Origin: Calendula officinalis
Taxonomy: Eukaryota; Streptophyta; Magnoliopsida; Asterales; Asteraceae
Assembly (NCBI GenBank): GCA_963853835.1
Contig: OY970823.1
Span: 2,183,501-2,247,500 of the forward strand
Direction of reading: 5' to 3'
Length of the DNA: 64,000 nucleotides
Under the pieces are notes generated by a model. That model worked only from the letters and a program-made list of their open reading frames with translations. It ran no database searches and was not told where the DNA came from. Shown piece by piece: positions 29,620 to 42,100 of this stretch. The translations under genes were made by a program, and so were the position numbers. Each line of letters starts with the position of its first letter. Position 1 is the first letter of the stretch.

Positions 29620-32600
29620 CAAATGCAAAAGGAATAAACACGTGTTGATTTCCAATACATGCTTTCTCGTGCTTTGTCACTTTGCACTAGGCGGCTTTCA
29701 AAGTTGCTTGTCCAGCCGTAACACCCCGACTACTCAAACCCACGAGAGGAGAAACCCCGGTTAGATCCACACACGCGTGTTTCCCCCCAACCCATCCAAA
29801 AACCAAAATGTCAGCAGGTCTAAGTGTGGATCTTTTATCCAACGGGTTAGTCAAAAAATTCACAGGTGCTTCTTTCTTGGTGGAGATCCCGGTACGCCTA
29901 CATATGTCAAAAAGGACGTCTCTAACCATATCGTGTCGGTACTTGAATCTCGGGAGCTATTTACAATGAATAGCATGTTCCCCAAAAGAATCCAAACTTG
30001 CCTTGCGACATACAGGGTATAACACATCAACCGGAAATAACGGAATCATGAGACGATACTTAAGGATGGCACGATATTCCACAAGCGACATATGTTGACC
30101 AAGCATGTCTATGGGAATAGCTAGAAGATAATCCTAAGCATGAGGTGCCTGTAAACAATCGAAAATCACTTTCTGTCTCTTATTCATGTCAAAACGAACT
30201 TTCATATCCTTGATCGTTTCACTAAAAAGGGCGCTCGCCAATGTTTGTTGGGCTTTAGAGGGGGCGGTTTCCTTATTAGTGAAGCCGCTAAAATCAAAGC
30301 TTGGAATCATATCACGAAGACAAGCCAAAGCACAACCATAATCGTCGTCCATACAAGATATCCCACTGTCACGTAAGATGTGATCCTGAAACACCCAAGA
30401 TTGGGCCCTCGAGGCCACAAAGGCATAAGAAGAAACCATTTTTGCCGAGTACAAACCGAAACCACCAGATCGAATGGGTAAAGAAGCGAGTTGCCACTGT
30501 AAGTCTCCAAAGAAAGGCCCTCCACATACCACAACGTTCTCAATCGACTCGCGCAATCCTTTGTCAAAGACCGAAGATGCCTCCTCTATGTGAACAGGTT
30601 GACAAGTTCTTAAACCAAAAAAGAGTTTGGCAATACCCATACATGATCGAAGTAAAAGGAGCTCACACTGTGGGTCATGTAACTGTGGAAGGAGTCTTAT
30701 CAAATCAACAGTATTTGCAGCTCTCCTCATAGCCAATCCACTAATAAAATTTGGGTCTCTAATAACAGCTCCCCGAGAAGCTTCACACCCAATGACGGCC
30801 TTCGGATATCGACAGGGAATAAACCCTCACGAAGTTTCATTCCATTACACGAGGGCTAAAATAATTCAGTCTTCTTGATATTAAGTTCAAGACCCAAAGT
30901 CGGACCACTAACCCTTATAATGTCTAACACCCTGGGCACCTCTTGTGAATCTCCAATAACAGTCCCATCATCAAGATACCAAGCATGAAGAAGAACCTTG
31001 CAATTGTCTCTGATCTTATGTATTAGCGGGTGCAATACAAGAGCAAAAAGAAGAGGACCCAAAGGGTCACCTTGTTGCACCCCAGTAGTAGACCATATAT
31101 GCGAGTCTCCTATATACAACCTCGATGCTTGCCCATATAAGAAATCCACCCATAATGAAATAGAGGGACACCTCACTCTGACCTCATGGAGCAAGGTCGA
31201 TTTATCCACAAGGTTAAAAGCATTCGAGAAGTCCACTGTAAGCATAGCAAGAGACCGATCAATGTGATATTCACTAAGCACCCTATTGGCACTGTGTAAA
31301 ACTGCCTCAGCACCACCTGACACACCAACTCCAAACTGAAAATCACCAAGGTATTTAGACATTTCTTTACCCACACATTTCATAGCAACCTTGGAAACCA
31401 AATGCCTCCAAATAGTGCCTACCGTAATAGGCCTTATCCCATTATCTGGTTTAAGAACTGGCGTGAGAGGGGCAGAAGCAATAAACTCAGCTAATATTGG
31501 TGGATACCTGCCTACTAACCACAAATTAACGACCGAGGTGATTGCCTTTAAGAGGTCTGTGGCTGTAACAGATCCCTCACCACATAGAGCATCTAAAATC
31601 CTCAAACCATCTCTCCCACATGAAGTACCTTTAGGGAAAGATTTAATGCAACAAAGGACACTATCAAACTCTGCTTCAAGGGGAGGCTCAGATAATGTGT
31701 GGGTCGGCATGGATGGGGGAGGCTTGTAGGGATGCTTAGCCTCCAAGGCTTTAATGGTATCAACACAATATGGAGCAACACCGGAAGAGGATAGCACTTT
31801 CACTACTGCTGAAAAATTCCCATCGGTAACCTTGCGAAGACACTGCCTAACATTGGTGTTACACGATGTGCTCTGCTGCAGAAATTCACCTCCTCCCTGC
31901 ACCAAAAGCCCAGATCCAAAATCATCCAACATGTATTTTACTAACGTTGAGATACCATCCTCTTTCCCCCCATGTAGCCAAAGATTCCAAAATAGAATTT
32001 TGTTGCAAGTATCTTCTATTATCGGACCGATGTTCTTGTCTATTATTGGGCCTACACACCTGCAGTGTGCAACGTGGAAAGAGTAACAACCTTACCCACA
32101 CATCAACAGAATCGGGCTGGGCAACCACTCTGTAAAGAACGTTTTTCAACGCTAAAGAGAAGGCGAGACGACAACCATGAGGGATACATTTGACGGTGGT
32201 AATAGGCTTTTTAAATACAAGATCAAGAAGCTTAGCATCCAAAACCAAACCCTCAGATACTCTAGCCACAAACTCCTTATTAGATGGCTTTGGAATGCCA
32301 ACAATGTATCCGCTCATGTCGTCCGGCCCTTGAAGAAAACGAACAAGACCATCCGGGTGGTGACAAGCATGGGTCACCGCATGTAAAGTCATACACTTCC
32401 CACACAACCATTGCCATAAACCTTTAAAGTTTTCTCCACTGCCGAAAATAACCCATGATCTGAAATAAGAGCATCATGTAAGACACATTTACGTTCATCG
32501 GTTGAAAGGTGAACCTTTTTGAGATGAGAAACCAAACGACCAATCCCTTTATTGCCCAATACACATCCGGGCAACAATGAAATCCACGGAAAGGACAAGG

Positions 32601-32640
32601 CCAAATCCCATCCGAAGAGGAAGAGGTGGAAGTCATGAAA
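29620..32640 (-). pseudogene. reverse transcriptase with putative restriction-like nuclease domain, broken, inside the Mutator-like element
   Basis: The gene reads right to left. Near 32400-32600 is a Cys/His-rich start (GCVLGNKGIGRLVSHLKKVH). Then CGKCMTLHAVTHACHH follows (32407 down), a zinc-finger-like array. The reverse transcriptase spans 31932-30856 with TVDFSNAFN (~31230), GVQQGDPLGPLLFAL (~31060) and YLDD (~30978), and it continues through 30736-30134 after an in-frame TAG. Near 30025-29960 lies PVCRKASLDSFGEHAIHC, then RPADILVFGW (~29815) and CVDLTGVSPL (~29760). This suggests the Cys-His and PD-(D/E)xK-type nuclease seen in some non-LTR retrotransposons. Frameshifts near 32420 and 31925 and a Tyr in place of the first Cys of the CxxC disable it. 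The ~1000-residue original is recalled as a repeated plant family; its function is unknown to me. Confidence 0.75.
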
Positions 32641-33509
32641 AAAAAAAGAAAAAAAAAGGAGAAACGATTTTAAGAAATAAATGAGTGGATTCGAAAAAAC
32701 GTTTGTTTAAGATGTCATAAACAAGAGGCAAAAGAATAAAATGAGAGTTTCAAGAAGGAAACTCATTAATATAGTTTAAGAAACCCATTATTTAGGAAAT
32801 AATATGTAGGTTTTTGGTTGACACATTTTCACAAGCATTTGGTGAGCATACGAGAAAATAGGTTGCAAAATGACTTCAAAGAAATGTTTAACTGGAAAAA
32901 AAAAGAAGAAAGACATCTTGACCGATCAGCAATAAAAAACACTAGGTGGGCATAGGAGTAATTAAAAAAAAGGAAAGAAAATAAAATAATGGTGAGAAAT
33001 TGAATTTCGCCAGGAGCCAAGAACCTTCACATTTGCTCAAAAGGATGACACTACGGTTTCCTTAGGCAATAAAATCGTTGTGGACGATCGACGAAGGAGG
33101 TGATGCTGTAAATGAGATCTGTAAAGTTAAGAAATTAAATATTGTTCAACCTTAAAATCCATTTGTGAATTTGGATTTTGATATTGTTCATATTTTGGAA
33201 TTTTTGATGTATGGGTTTAACGACTACAGTAATGATTGGGGAAGAAATTGTAAAGTTAAGAATCTCTTGTGATTTATGCCTTTTAAGTATTTTGATTCAA
33301 GATTTTTAAGTATTTTTGTGTGGATTTGTATGAATTTTGTGGGTTTTAAATCTGGGTTTCAATTTTGTGGTGGTGTTGTTGATGAAGAACACTGGAGAGA
33401 GACGAGGAATGAGTTGGGTGTGTCTTCTCGATGATGAAGAAGATAATATGAATTTACAAGTTTTAAAAACATGGTACATGTAACTCAAGAAAAATGACTA
33501 AAAGACCCT

Positions 33510-33655
33510 CAGAATGTTTTGCATGTGAGGTTACTTAACGGCTAAATTTGGACGGATGATATAATCGTCGAATTAGAAAAGCACAAGGACAAAAAAAGCA
33601 CAGGGACAAAAGTGTAAAATCGGGAATACCATATGGACAATTCTATAATTTACTT
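33510..33655 (-). repeat. right terminal inverted repeat of the Mutator-like element
   Basis: On the minus strand it begins AAGTAAATTATAG and shares GGTATTCCCGATT and CTTTTCT-AATTCG-CGATTAT with the left end. Confidence 0.75.
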
Positions 33656-33664
33656 TTTAATATT

Positions 33665-34454
33665 TTATACATAAAATATACCCGAAAAATACAAATAACC
33701 ACAACAATTACTCTCTATTGTCTCTTTATACTACAGTATACTTATACATTCCAACCGACATCACCATGCAAATGGTGTAGTTTACACATTACTAACTTGA
33801 ACCAACTCCCAACTAAAGAGGTTATTAGCATCGTCTTAACCTTGTTTAGAAATCCCACGCTGATAACATGGCATAATTTTAACTAATGATTAGAAATAAA
33901 CGGCCTAATAAGAACTAATAAGTTTAAACACTAAGAAGTAGAAATAGAAATAAATTTGATACAAAGAGTTGAAAATGATAATTATCTATTATTTGTCTTA
34001 TATGTCTAGTATATCTATTAGACTTTTACTCTAATATTTATAACACATTTTTGTAGTATATCATAAAACATGCCAAAAAAGAAAAGAAAAGAAAAAGAGT
34101 GTTAGGGTCATTTATGTTGTATTCAATAGTTAGGGGATTAGTTGTGACACATTGTAAAAGTGATAAACTAGTAATTAGTCTTAATCATGATGATTAGTGA
34201 GATAGGTATTTAAGGGAAACTATCATTCACTAATTGGAAGTTTTTCTCACTTAATTGAATTACATTTCAAAAGCATTCCTTCCCTCCATATCCTTCTCTC
34301 TCAATACACACACTTAAGAACACACACTAAACACACACTTGATCTTCAATTTCTTAGCAAGTCACCATGGATTAGCTTCATTTAGATCACATTAGATCTC
34401 TCAAAGAGTTCCACAAAGCTAACCCGGCCGTGTTAACTCAAGCTCATGTCAATT
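33665..34454. other. intergenic DNA
   Basis: No coding frame is visible. The part from 34130 to 34450 (TATTTAAGG near 34208, then a pyrimidine-rich CTCTCTCAATACACACAC stretch) looks like promoter and leader sequence, perhaps of a truncated LTR or gene. I could not match it to anything here. Confidence 0.45.
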
Positions 34455-35415
34455 TAGGGTGAACATTTAGATCGAAAAATAAACCAAATTAAAAACCAAC
34501 TGAAATCGAATCGAACTAAAACTGAAAACATGTAACTGGTTCGGGTTCTGTTTTGAAAATTCATCATTTTCGGTTTTGGTTTATCGGTATCAGTTATCAG
34601 ATAGGATGAGCATTTATGCTAAAAAAAGTGAACTGAAACTGTATCAAACCAAAATCATGTAATCGTTTTGATCTCGGTTTTAAAATTCATCATTTTCAAT
34701 TTGAGTTCTATCGATTTCAGATCGATTCTGTCCGCTTTCCAGACTGTGCTCGCCCCAATTTTAACCCATGACTCCAAAAAAAGTCTAATTAAATTTTTAG
34801 GGGTGTCAAATTTGTACCGAACAAAACCAACTAACATGTTACCAACCGTAACAAGAATAGTTGGTAGCCAATATGTTGGTAGACAACATGTTTGGTTGGT
34901 AGTACCGTACCAATTGTGTAATCATGGTACGGTAATAGTAAAAAAAATTTAGATACCGTGGTATACCATACCAACCAAGATATATATAATGTATGATTCT
35001 TATTTAAATATAATGAACCAAACTACCAACCTATTTGCCCAAGACTCCAATTACGACAAGATAAATACATCTTTTGTTACTTTATCGTACTAGATTATGT
35101 TTATATAACACGTAACATATTATATCATTTTCCTTATTTTGTTTGCGTGTTCGGAAAAGTTGTTAATATGTTTAACTGGTCGATAATGATAAAATATCAT
35201 TATTATTTTGTTATTAATTTCCTTAATTTCATATAAGTTTGTGATGTTGGTATATATCATTACCAATTTGTAGCAATCACGATTGTTGGTAGCCAAACAA
35301 ATTGGTACCAAGTAAACTTGGTATGATATTGGTAGATAAATCAGCGTACCAATTATAGTTGGTACAATACACGGTATGAAGAAAATATAAACGATACCAT
35401 ACCATGTTCACCCTA
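34455..35415. mobile_element. probable non-autonomous inverted-repeat element
   Basis: The left end TAGGGTGAACAT matches the reverse complement of the right end ATGTTCACCCTA exactly over 12 bases. The interior repeats TACCAA/TTGGTA many times and has no coding frame. The flanking 8-mers (TGTCAATT and TAAATTAT) do not match, so the class is open; hAT-like is a guess. Confidence 0.5.
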
Positions 35416-35681
35416 TAAATTATGTGTGCTTATATATTTAAATATTTAAATTATTTTATATATATAGGCATACAAATTACTGTTCATTAGCTTTTTAAAA
35501 ACTCTATTCTGAGAATTCCGTTCTGTTCCGTTCAATATGCATGTGGAACTTTCTGTGTCTTTTTTCTACTTACATTTAACAGAGAGTTTCTCGAAATTAA
35601 AATTCACATTGAAAAGTATAATACGGAAAACCCAGGGATTGGTGTTTGGTGGGTGAGGGTAAGCAAAGAAGCAAAGAAATA

Positions 35682-36015
35682 TACTCCCTCCGTATACAAT
35701 AAGTGATACATTTGGAAGATCATGGAGTTTGAAGTAAAATATTAAAGTAGGGTTAACATATATTAAAGTATGGTTAAAATATATTAAAGTGATAATTAGT
35801 GGATGATGGGTCCCACTTTTGTTCAATAAAGTGATATTAATTAGTTTTAAAAGTAAATGTAAGGGTATAAGGGTAATTTCAGTTTATTAAAGTTGATAGT
35901 TAGTGGAGGTTGGGTCCCATGTTTTTGCCAAATAAGGTAACTTTTGAATTGTATCACTTATTGTGAAACACCCATAAATGGAAAGTGTGTCACCTATTGT
36001 GATACGGAGGAAGTA
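35682..36015. mobile_element. Stowaway-like MITE 2 (330 bp between TA dinucleotides)
   Basis: The ends CTCCCTCCGTATACAATAAG and, on the other strand, CTTCCTCCGTATCACAATAG are the classic Stowaway terminal pattern, flanked by TA at 35682-35683 and 36014-36015. Confidence 0.88.
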
Positions 36016-36053
36016 TATGATAATAGAATATTTTCACTTTGGTCCTTCTTTTT

Positions 36054-36320
36054 TACTCCCCCGTCCCACAAAAAACTTCTCATTTCACCCTATATTTTTG
36101 TCCCACAAAAAACTTCCCGTTTGCTACATTTTTTGGGCTCCACATAATAAAATAATATTATTATTAAAGACTCCACCACTTATTATCCACTAATAATCAT
36201 TTTCTCTCCAAACCAATCTTATATTTTAATCAAATTTATTACAATGGCCCCACCACTAACTATCACATTAAAACTTGTGTAAAAATGAAATGAGAAGTTT
36301 TTTGTGGGACGGATGGAGTA
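36054..36320. mobile_element. Stowaway-like MITE 3 (263 bp between TA dinucleotides)
   Basis: The ends CTCCCCCGTCCCACAAAAAAC and, on the other strand, CTCCATCCGTCCCACAAAAAA are near-perfect inverted repeats flanked by TA. It lies 38 bp from MITE 2 but is a different subfamily. Confidence 0.88.
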
Positions 36321-36371
36321 ATATTTATAAACAACACACCCCAATCTTTTAAGTGACATGGTATTTTGATG

Positions 36372-37080
36372 ACTTAATGTAGGCCTGTGCAGTTTGAACC
36401 GGGACCGAACAAAACCGAGCGGGACCGGAAGAACCGGACCGAACCGGCGCCGAACCGTAGCTTCCAGTCCGGTCCTCGGTCCTTATTTTTTGAGAACAGA
36501 CAGGTCCGGTCCGGTCCGGTTTTAAACCGGAAGAACCGGTAGAAACCGAATAAACCCGCCAAAATACAAAGCCTGCGATTTTTTACCGTCCACCTATCCA
36601 ATAAGCCCATCCAGTAGCTTTAGCCCAACATCCTATTAAAAAAAAACCTTGGACGTCTACACCACACGTACGATTACGATCGTCCGTTTCTTCAATTCGT
36701 TTCCGTTCAACTTCTTCGTTCGTTCGTTCGTTGCAAGCTCCAACAATCGATCAATATTATGTCGAACTCGCTATCCGATAATAGTGATTCTCAACTCCAC
36801 GTATGATTGTATTACTATAACATGTCTTAATTCTGTACTTTTGTTAATTACAGAATGTTAATACGTGCATGGTGATAATCATTGGTATTCAATGGTATCA
36901 ACCGGTCCTAACCGGTCCAAACCGGTTCAAAACCGAAGGAAACCGGAAGTTAACCGAAACCGACCGTCGACCACCGGTCCGGTCCTCGGTCCGTCGAATC
37001 TGCTTTTTTAGGTCCTCGGTCCGGTCCGGTTCCAACCGGTCGGGTCCGGTTTTTTGATTCTGCACAGGCCTAACTTAATG
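36372..37080. mobile_element. hAT non-autonomous element (693 bp) with perfect 8-bp duplication
   Basis: The element (36380-37072) has termini TAGGCCTGTGCAG and, on the other strand, TAGGCCTGTGCAG. It is flanked by ACTTAATG at 36372-36379 and 37073-37080, which is diagnostic for hAT. Subterminal regions on both sides are packed with CCGGT/ACCGG repeats. The middle (about 36640-36800) resembles a gene 5' end, with a short frame MSNSLSDNSDSQLH followed by a GTATG donor-like site. This suggests it is a deletion derivative of a larger element. Confidence 0.9.
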
Positions 37081-37972
37081 TGTTTAATAATGGTTTTTAT
37101 CTTAGGATTAATTTTATAGAATATTAACATAGTTTCAGAAGTGTTTTATCTAGGTTAATTAAACTTTAATTTCACTCTGTAATAATAATTAAGTTTTCAA
37201 AAGTGTTCCAATCATGTAAAATTTACCTTACATAACAGGTTATAAGCTCACATTATATGTCAATGAGCGGCCCGATTACGAGAAATCCGGTTCGAAATTG
37301 AGAAAAAACCTTAAAAAAAATTCGAATTACATTTTTATAATTATGTATTTACACATTTCATATTACATTTTGAAATTTCAAGAAAATATCAACAATAATA
37401 CTACTATTTTATATATTGTTAATATTGTTATTATTATGAAATACGATCCTAGAAAATTTTTGTTTATAAATAAAAAATCAAATCCGACATAAATTACATC
37501 TTAATTCCGCATAAGAAAAATGCTTTAACTTACACCAGCAACGTACGGATCAAACATTGCTCGTTTAGAACAAAAATCAATACCTTATATACAGAATTGC
37601 ATATTCAATAAAACTAGTTTTGTATTGAAACTTGTCTTTGATATTTATAAATGAATATGAAATATTAATACTTCTTATTTTTCAAAATAACTGATACTCA
37701 CCAACTATTTCATTCAACACAAGAATCATTTACTCTACTTTGACTTTTAAACATAATTAAATTTATTTTAACTACTTAATTAATTTAATTTAACATTTAT
37801 AATTTTTTATTCAAAAACTTTAAAACTTTTTTAAGTTCTTATTTTTAAAATAAACCGAAGAAATATATTGACATGAATTGATTATATTATATATGTTAGT
37901 TATGACACCATTATACCAATAAACATGACACGCTGATCTACTTTCTCCCCTGTTCTTTCCCTTCTCCTCTCA
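37081..37972. other. AT-rich region upstream of the TBL gene
   Basis: No coding frame or mobile-element end is recognised. It should include the distal promoter of the downstream gene. Confidence 0.55.
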
Positions 37973-37986
37973 CTATATATACATAA
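37973..37986 (+). promoter_or_regulatory. candidate TATA box of the TBL gene
   Basis: CTATATATACATAA lies about 50 bp before the ATG at 38033, preceded by a pyrimidine-rich CCCTTCTCCTCTCA stretch. Transcription would start near 38005. Confidence 0.6.
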
Positions 37987-38032
37987 ACACACAGAAGTAC
38001 AACATCACCATTTGCGATCAAAACCCAAGAAA

Positions 38033-39121
38033 ATGGGATACCAAATTACCTCATTATTATATTTGTCAATATTATTTTTGTTTTTTTACCAAACAAATGC
38101 CACTTCTTTCCTCAATTCTTCAAAGGCGACTTCTTGCAATTTATTCAAAGGCAAATGGGTATATGATCCATCTTACCCTCTTTACAACCCTGCTACTTGT
38201 CCTTTCATAGATCCCGAATTCGACTGTGTCAAATACGGAAGACCCGATAAATCTTATCTCAAGTACAGGTGGCAGCCTTTCGGCTGTAACCTTCCAAGGT
38301 TCGTTCTTCTTGTTATTTTTTTACTGTTTCTGAACTTGATTTGACCAGGTTTAGAATTGGTTTTTGATGGAATATTATGTTGGGTTTTAGGTTTAATGGT
38401 GTGGAGTTTATAGAAAAATGGAGAGGGAAGAAGATTATGTTTGTGGGTGACTCACTGAGTTTCAATATGTGGATCTCACTGAGTTGCATGATTCATTCAT
38501 GGGTGCCGAATGCTAGGTATACACTTGTCAAGACTGGTGGAAGTATTCTCACTGATCTTACGTTTCTGGTTTGTTTTCCCCTTCTTCTTCCTTTTTTTTA
38601 TTTTTTTTATCTTTTACAATTAAATTATGTTTTAAATATGAAGTTTTTTCCATGTGATCAATTATTATCCATCCAACAACCTTCCACTTTTTTCTTTCCC
38701 ATCGTCTTTTTTTTACCTTTAATTCAAATTTAAATAATTTGAATTTCTTATGATAATATAAACCAAATAAATCCAGATTATATTAGAAATTTGTATGTCA
38801 ATAAATATTCTCTGCATTTTAGGAATTATACATTAGTTAATTTTAGGAATTATACATAAACTAATGTAAGTACAAATTTTTATACATATAATAATTTTTT
38901 AAATAAAAATTTTAGCGAACATTAATAAAACCGAAGTATAATACGAAGTATATCTTAAGAAATGATGGCTCGAAATTAATGCATACTTTTAGTGTCTTTT
39001 GTCTAACGTTAATTGCAAAAAAGAATGTCTTTTTTCTGATTTCAGGATGTTATGTTATTGGTACTTGTACTTTGTGCATCAATTATAGTACTTTACAATT
39101 AGCTTATTTTATACTCGTACA

Positions 39122-39156
<35 letters not shown>

Positions 39157-42100
39157 TTTGGCAAATTTCATCTTTAATTTATTCCATTTTTTTCTTCTTA
39201 AACTAAATATTAAGACTAGACTTTTTGTTCAATGTATATTAAAAGTATTTCTCATAATTTATTAACAAAATGTTTAAAGTATTATTTATGTTAAATTAGA
39301 TCTTTAAGTTTTTCAAATATCTACGCACCTAACTAAATATGTCGCATGCACTATATATACACACATGCGGCGGCTTTCGAAATATATGCATGTAACCTTT
39401 TTCGATTCTCCAACTCCAACTCATATGAGCACCTAACTGTAAGAAGTCAATTTCGCCTGTTGTATAACCTACTCATGTAAATTGTTTTTCGTTTTAATTT
39501 TAAAAGAATTAATCAGAATTAAGCAATTAAGTATTTCGTTTTTCTTTTACAAAAATTAAATATGAGTTACAGACCAATAAATCATTTGATAAAACTTTAA
39601 AGCAGTCAAACAAATATTTTCCGTAAATCTAAAGAATTAAGTTATACTTTATAATGTATGGTTCTAATTTTACATGTTTCTTTTATATGCATCTACATAC
39701 TCATATCTAATTTTACATGTTTCTTTTATATGCATCTACATATTTCTTTTGTTGGATGTCTTTCGGGAAACAATTCTCTATTATCAGATAAATGTATAGC
39801 GGTTTAAGATTAACTCTCTACATACTTTATCTTTGGCGAAATTATATGTTGTTGATAGTGAATGATTCTAACATCTAAATTCTTCATTCCTTGTTTTTGG
39901 TACAACATGTACACATGTGTCTTTCTTGACCATTACCTCACATAATAGTGTTTTTTCCAAAGTTAAACACACTCAATGTCAACAATTGACTTTTGTTTTC
40001 CTTTCATCATCTTTCAACACAACAATTTAAAATGTTGGGTTTAAAAATAAAAAAGTATAATTCTACTGTCTAAGCATTTTTTAATAAAAAAAATTATAAG
40101 ACCAAAATAAAAATTAGGAAATTATAGAAGATTTATCAAAAATTTAAAAAGTTCTTAAAAATAAACTTAAATAATACTAGTAAATATTTTTTCTTTTTCT
40201 AGAAAGAGAAATGAGTAATATATGAAAAAGGCATTTTGAGCTGTCTTCCTACATGACTAGCAAAGGTACCACCAATTCAGCGTGCCGTATTATTTAATTA
40301 CAATATAAAAAACTCATCATGACGGTTGTTCATGAACCAGTCCATCATACACTCCTTGATTTGTTGCTTAATTTTCCAATCATATTTCTGTCTTTCATTC
40401 CTATTTTTTCAAAGTAATCCTGTTGTAATTGGCTCTCACAACTTTTATTTATAATGTACATGATTTAACTATATTTATGATTGTTTTTAGACTTACCCTT
40501 AATTATATGATAAATGTTTACCCAACAAAAGTTCGAACTCATAATAACCATCTTAGAAATGGCAAGACAACGGTTAGAAAACAACCATAAAGATATTTCA
40601 ATTAGGTTTTAATTTTAAATCGGTTTCATTTTAAAATCATTTCCAATCCAGATGGGAAATTATTCAAACATAATAACTTTGTCCATATATTTTCATATAA
40701 ATGACAATTATAGTCTTATTAAGTCAGGCGAAATCAAAGTGTGATAAAAGTAAAGGAATAAATAGTTATTCTTTAACATTAAATTGTTCTATATTTAAAA
40801 AAATTAAAATCAGCTCCAAATTTAGATCTGCCCCTCTCGTTGTTAATTTGTTTGTCGTTAAAAAAAACAATATCCTAAATTTGATCAATCAAAACCATGT
40901 TTTACTCTGGTTTTTTTTAATAAAAACAAACAAAAACAATAAATAGAAAATTGAAGGAAAAAGCTGTACCAAGATAGGATAGGTCAAGATACCTCACGTG
41001 ACTCGCATGTGGGAGTGGGATAGCCTCACGAGAGCAGATGCAATAGATGTACTGCAGTAATGAATACTCATTATTTGGCATTATTCCCAACCCTCATGTA
41101 GTCATGTGTTTACTTACCACTAATTAAAATTCTATTTCACATATTATTATCAATTTTTATTACAGAATATGTCAAAATAATCAAGTATTTTACAGTTTGT
41201 GAATTCATATTTAACCCATCTTGATATTTATTAACAGGATTACGGATTAAAAATATCGGTATATCGTACAACCACCATAGTCGACATTGTGAACGAAAAT
41301 GGAGGCCGTGTACTAAAACTAGATTCTATCCGTCAAGGGAATGCGTGGAAGGGAATGGACATGCTAATTTTTAACTCGTGGCATTGGTGGACTCACACCG
41401 GACGTGACCAACCGTAAGATTATTATTTTTATATAAATGTTTTAAGACTTGTATTTTGCATTGTGAAGTGACCGAATTTGAATGCAGATGGGATTACATA
41501 GGCGAAGGGGGGAAAACGTACAAAGACATGAATCGACTCGTTGCCTATTATAAAGCGATGACAACATGGTCGAGATGGGTCAATCGCTTTGTTGATCCTG
41601 CAAAAACCAAAGTCTTCTTCCAAGGAATTTCCCCTGTTCATTATGAGTACGCTTACATCCTTTTACTTTATTAAAATAGATAGTTAGTCGAGTATTGTCA
41701 CACTTTTCTATCAATAATGGTAAAATTTAGAAGTGTATCACTTATTTTGATTCACCCTTAAATAGAAAGTATATCACTTATTTTCATACGGAGGTAGTAT
41801 AACATTTTTAGGGATTTTTTTTAATAAAAAGGTATTCACGTTATAAGGGCTCCGATAGGTTAGCTGAGTTTATGTTTGTGATGATCGCAACCTAACCTTT
41901 GTCATGATCGTTTCGAACTCTCCTTACTCAGGGAGGGATCGACCCCGTTAATATTGTTGTTAATTTTTTGGACCATTTTAGTACTAACAGAATTTGAGAA
42001 ATAACATTTGTTTTGAATCATGTAGGGGTAAGGAATGGAGTCAGCCAACAAAATCATGCAAGAGTGAAACTCAACCATTTTTCGGTTTACGGTATCCGGC

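Larger units (their letters stand above)
28904..33664. mobile_element. Mutator-like element (Pack-MULE type), 4743 bp, carrying an RT/nuclease-like gene
   Basis: The element (28913-33655) is flanked by a perfect 9-bp duplication TTTAATATT (28904-28912 and 33656-33664), the hallmark of Mutator-like elements. Its ends, GAGTAAATTACAG and on the other strand AAGTAAATTATAG, begin inverted repeats of roughly 150 bp (to about 29060 and from about 33510). These repeats share segments such as GGTATTCCCGATT. No transposase is visible. Inside lie a broken reverse transcriptase/nuclease-like gene on the minus strand and a GC-richer segment near 29470-29560 that resembles captured exon or leader sequence. 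Confidence 0.85.

Noticed and set aside
29276..29764. Plus-strand open frame of 162 codons
   Set aside because: It runs antisense to the RT/nuclease pseudogene tail and through a probable captured segment; no protein features.
30301..30732. Plus-strand open frame of 143 codons
   Set aside because: Antisense shadow of the reverse transcriptase C-terminal region.
38012..38032. Upstream TTG as an earlier start of the TBL protein
   Set aside because: The ATG at 38033 gives a good signal-like N-terminus, and plant genes rarely use TTG starts.
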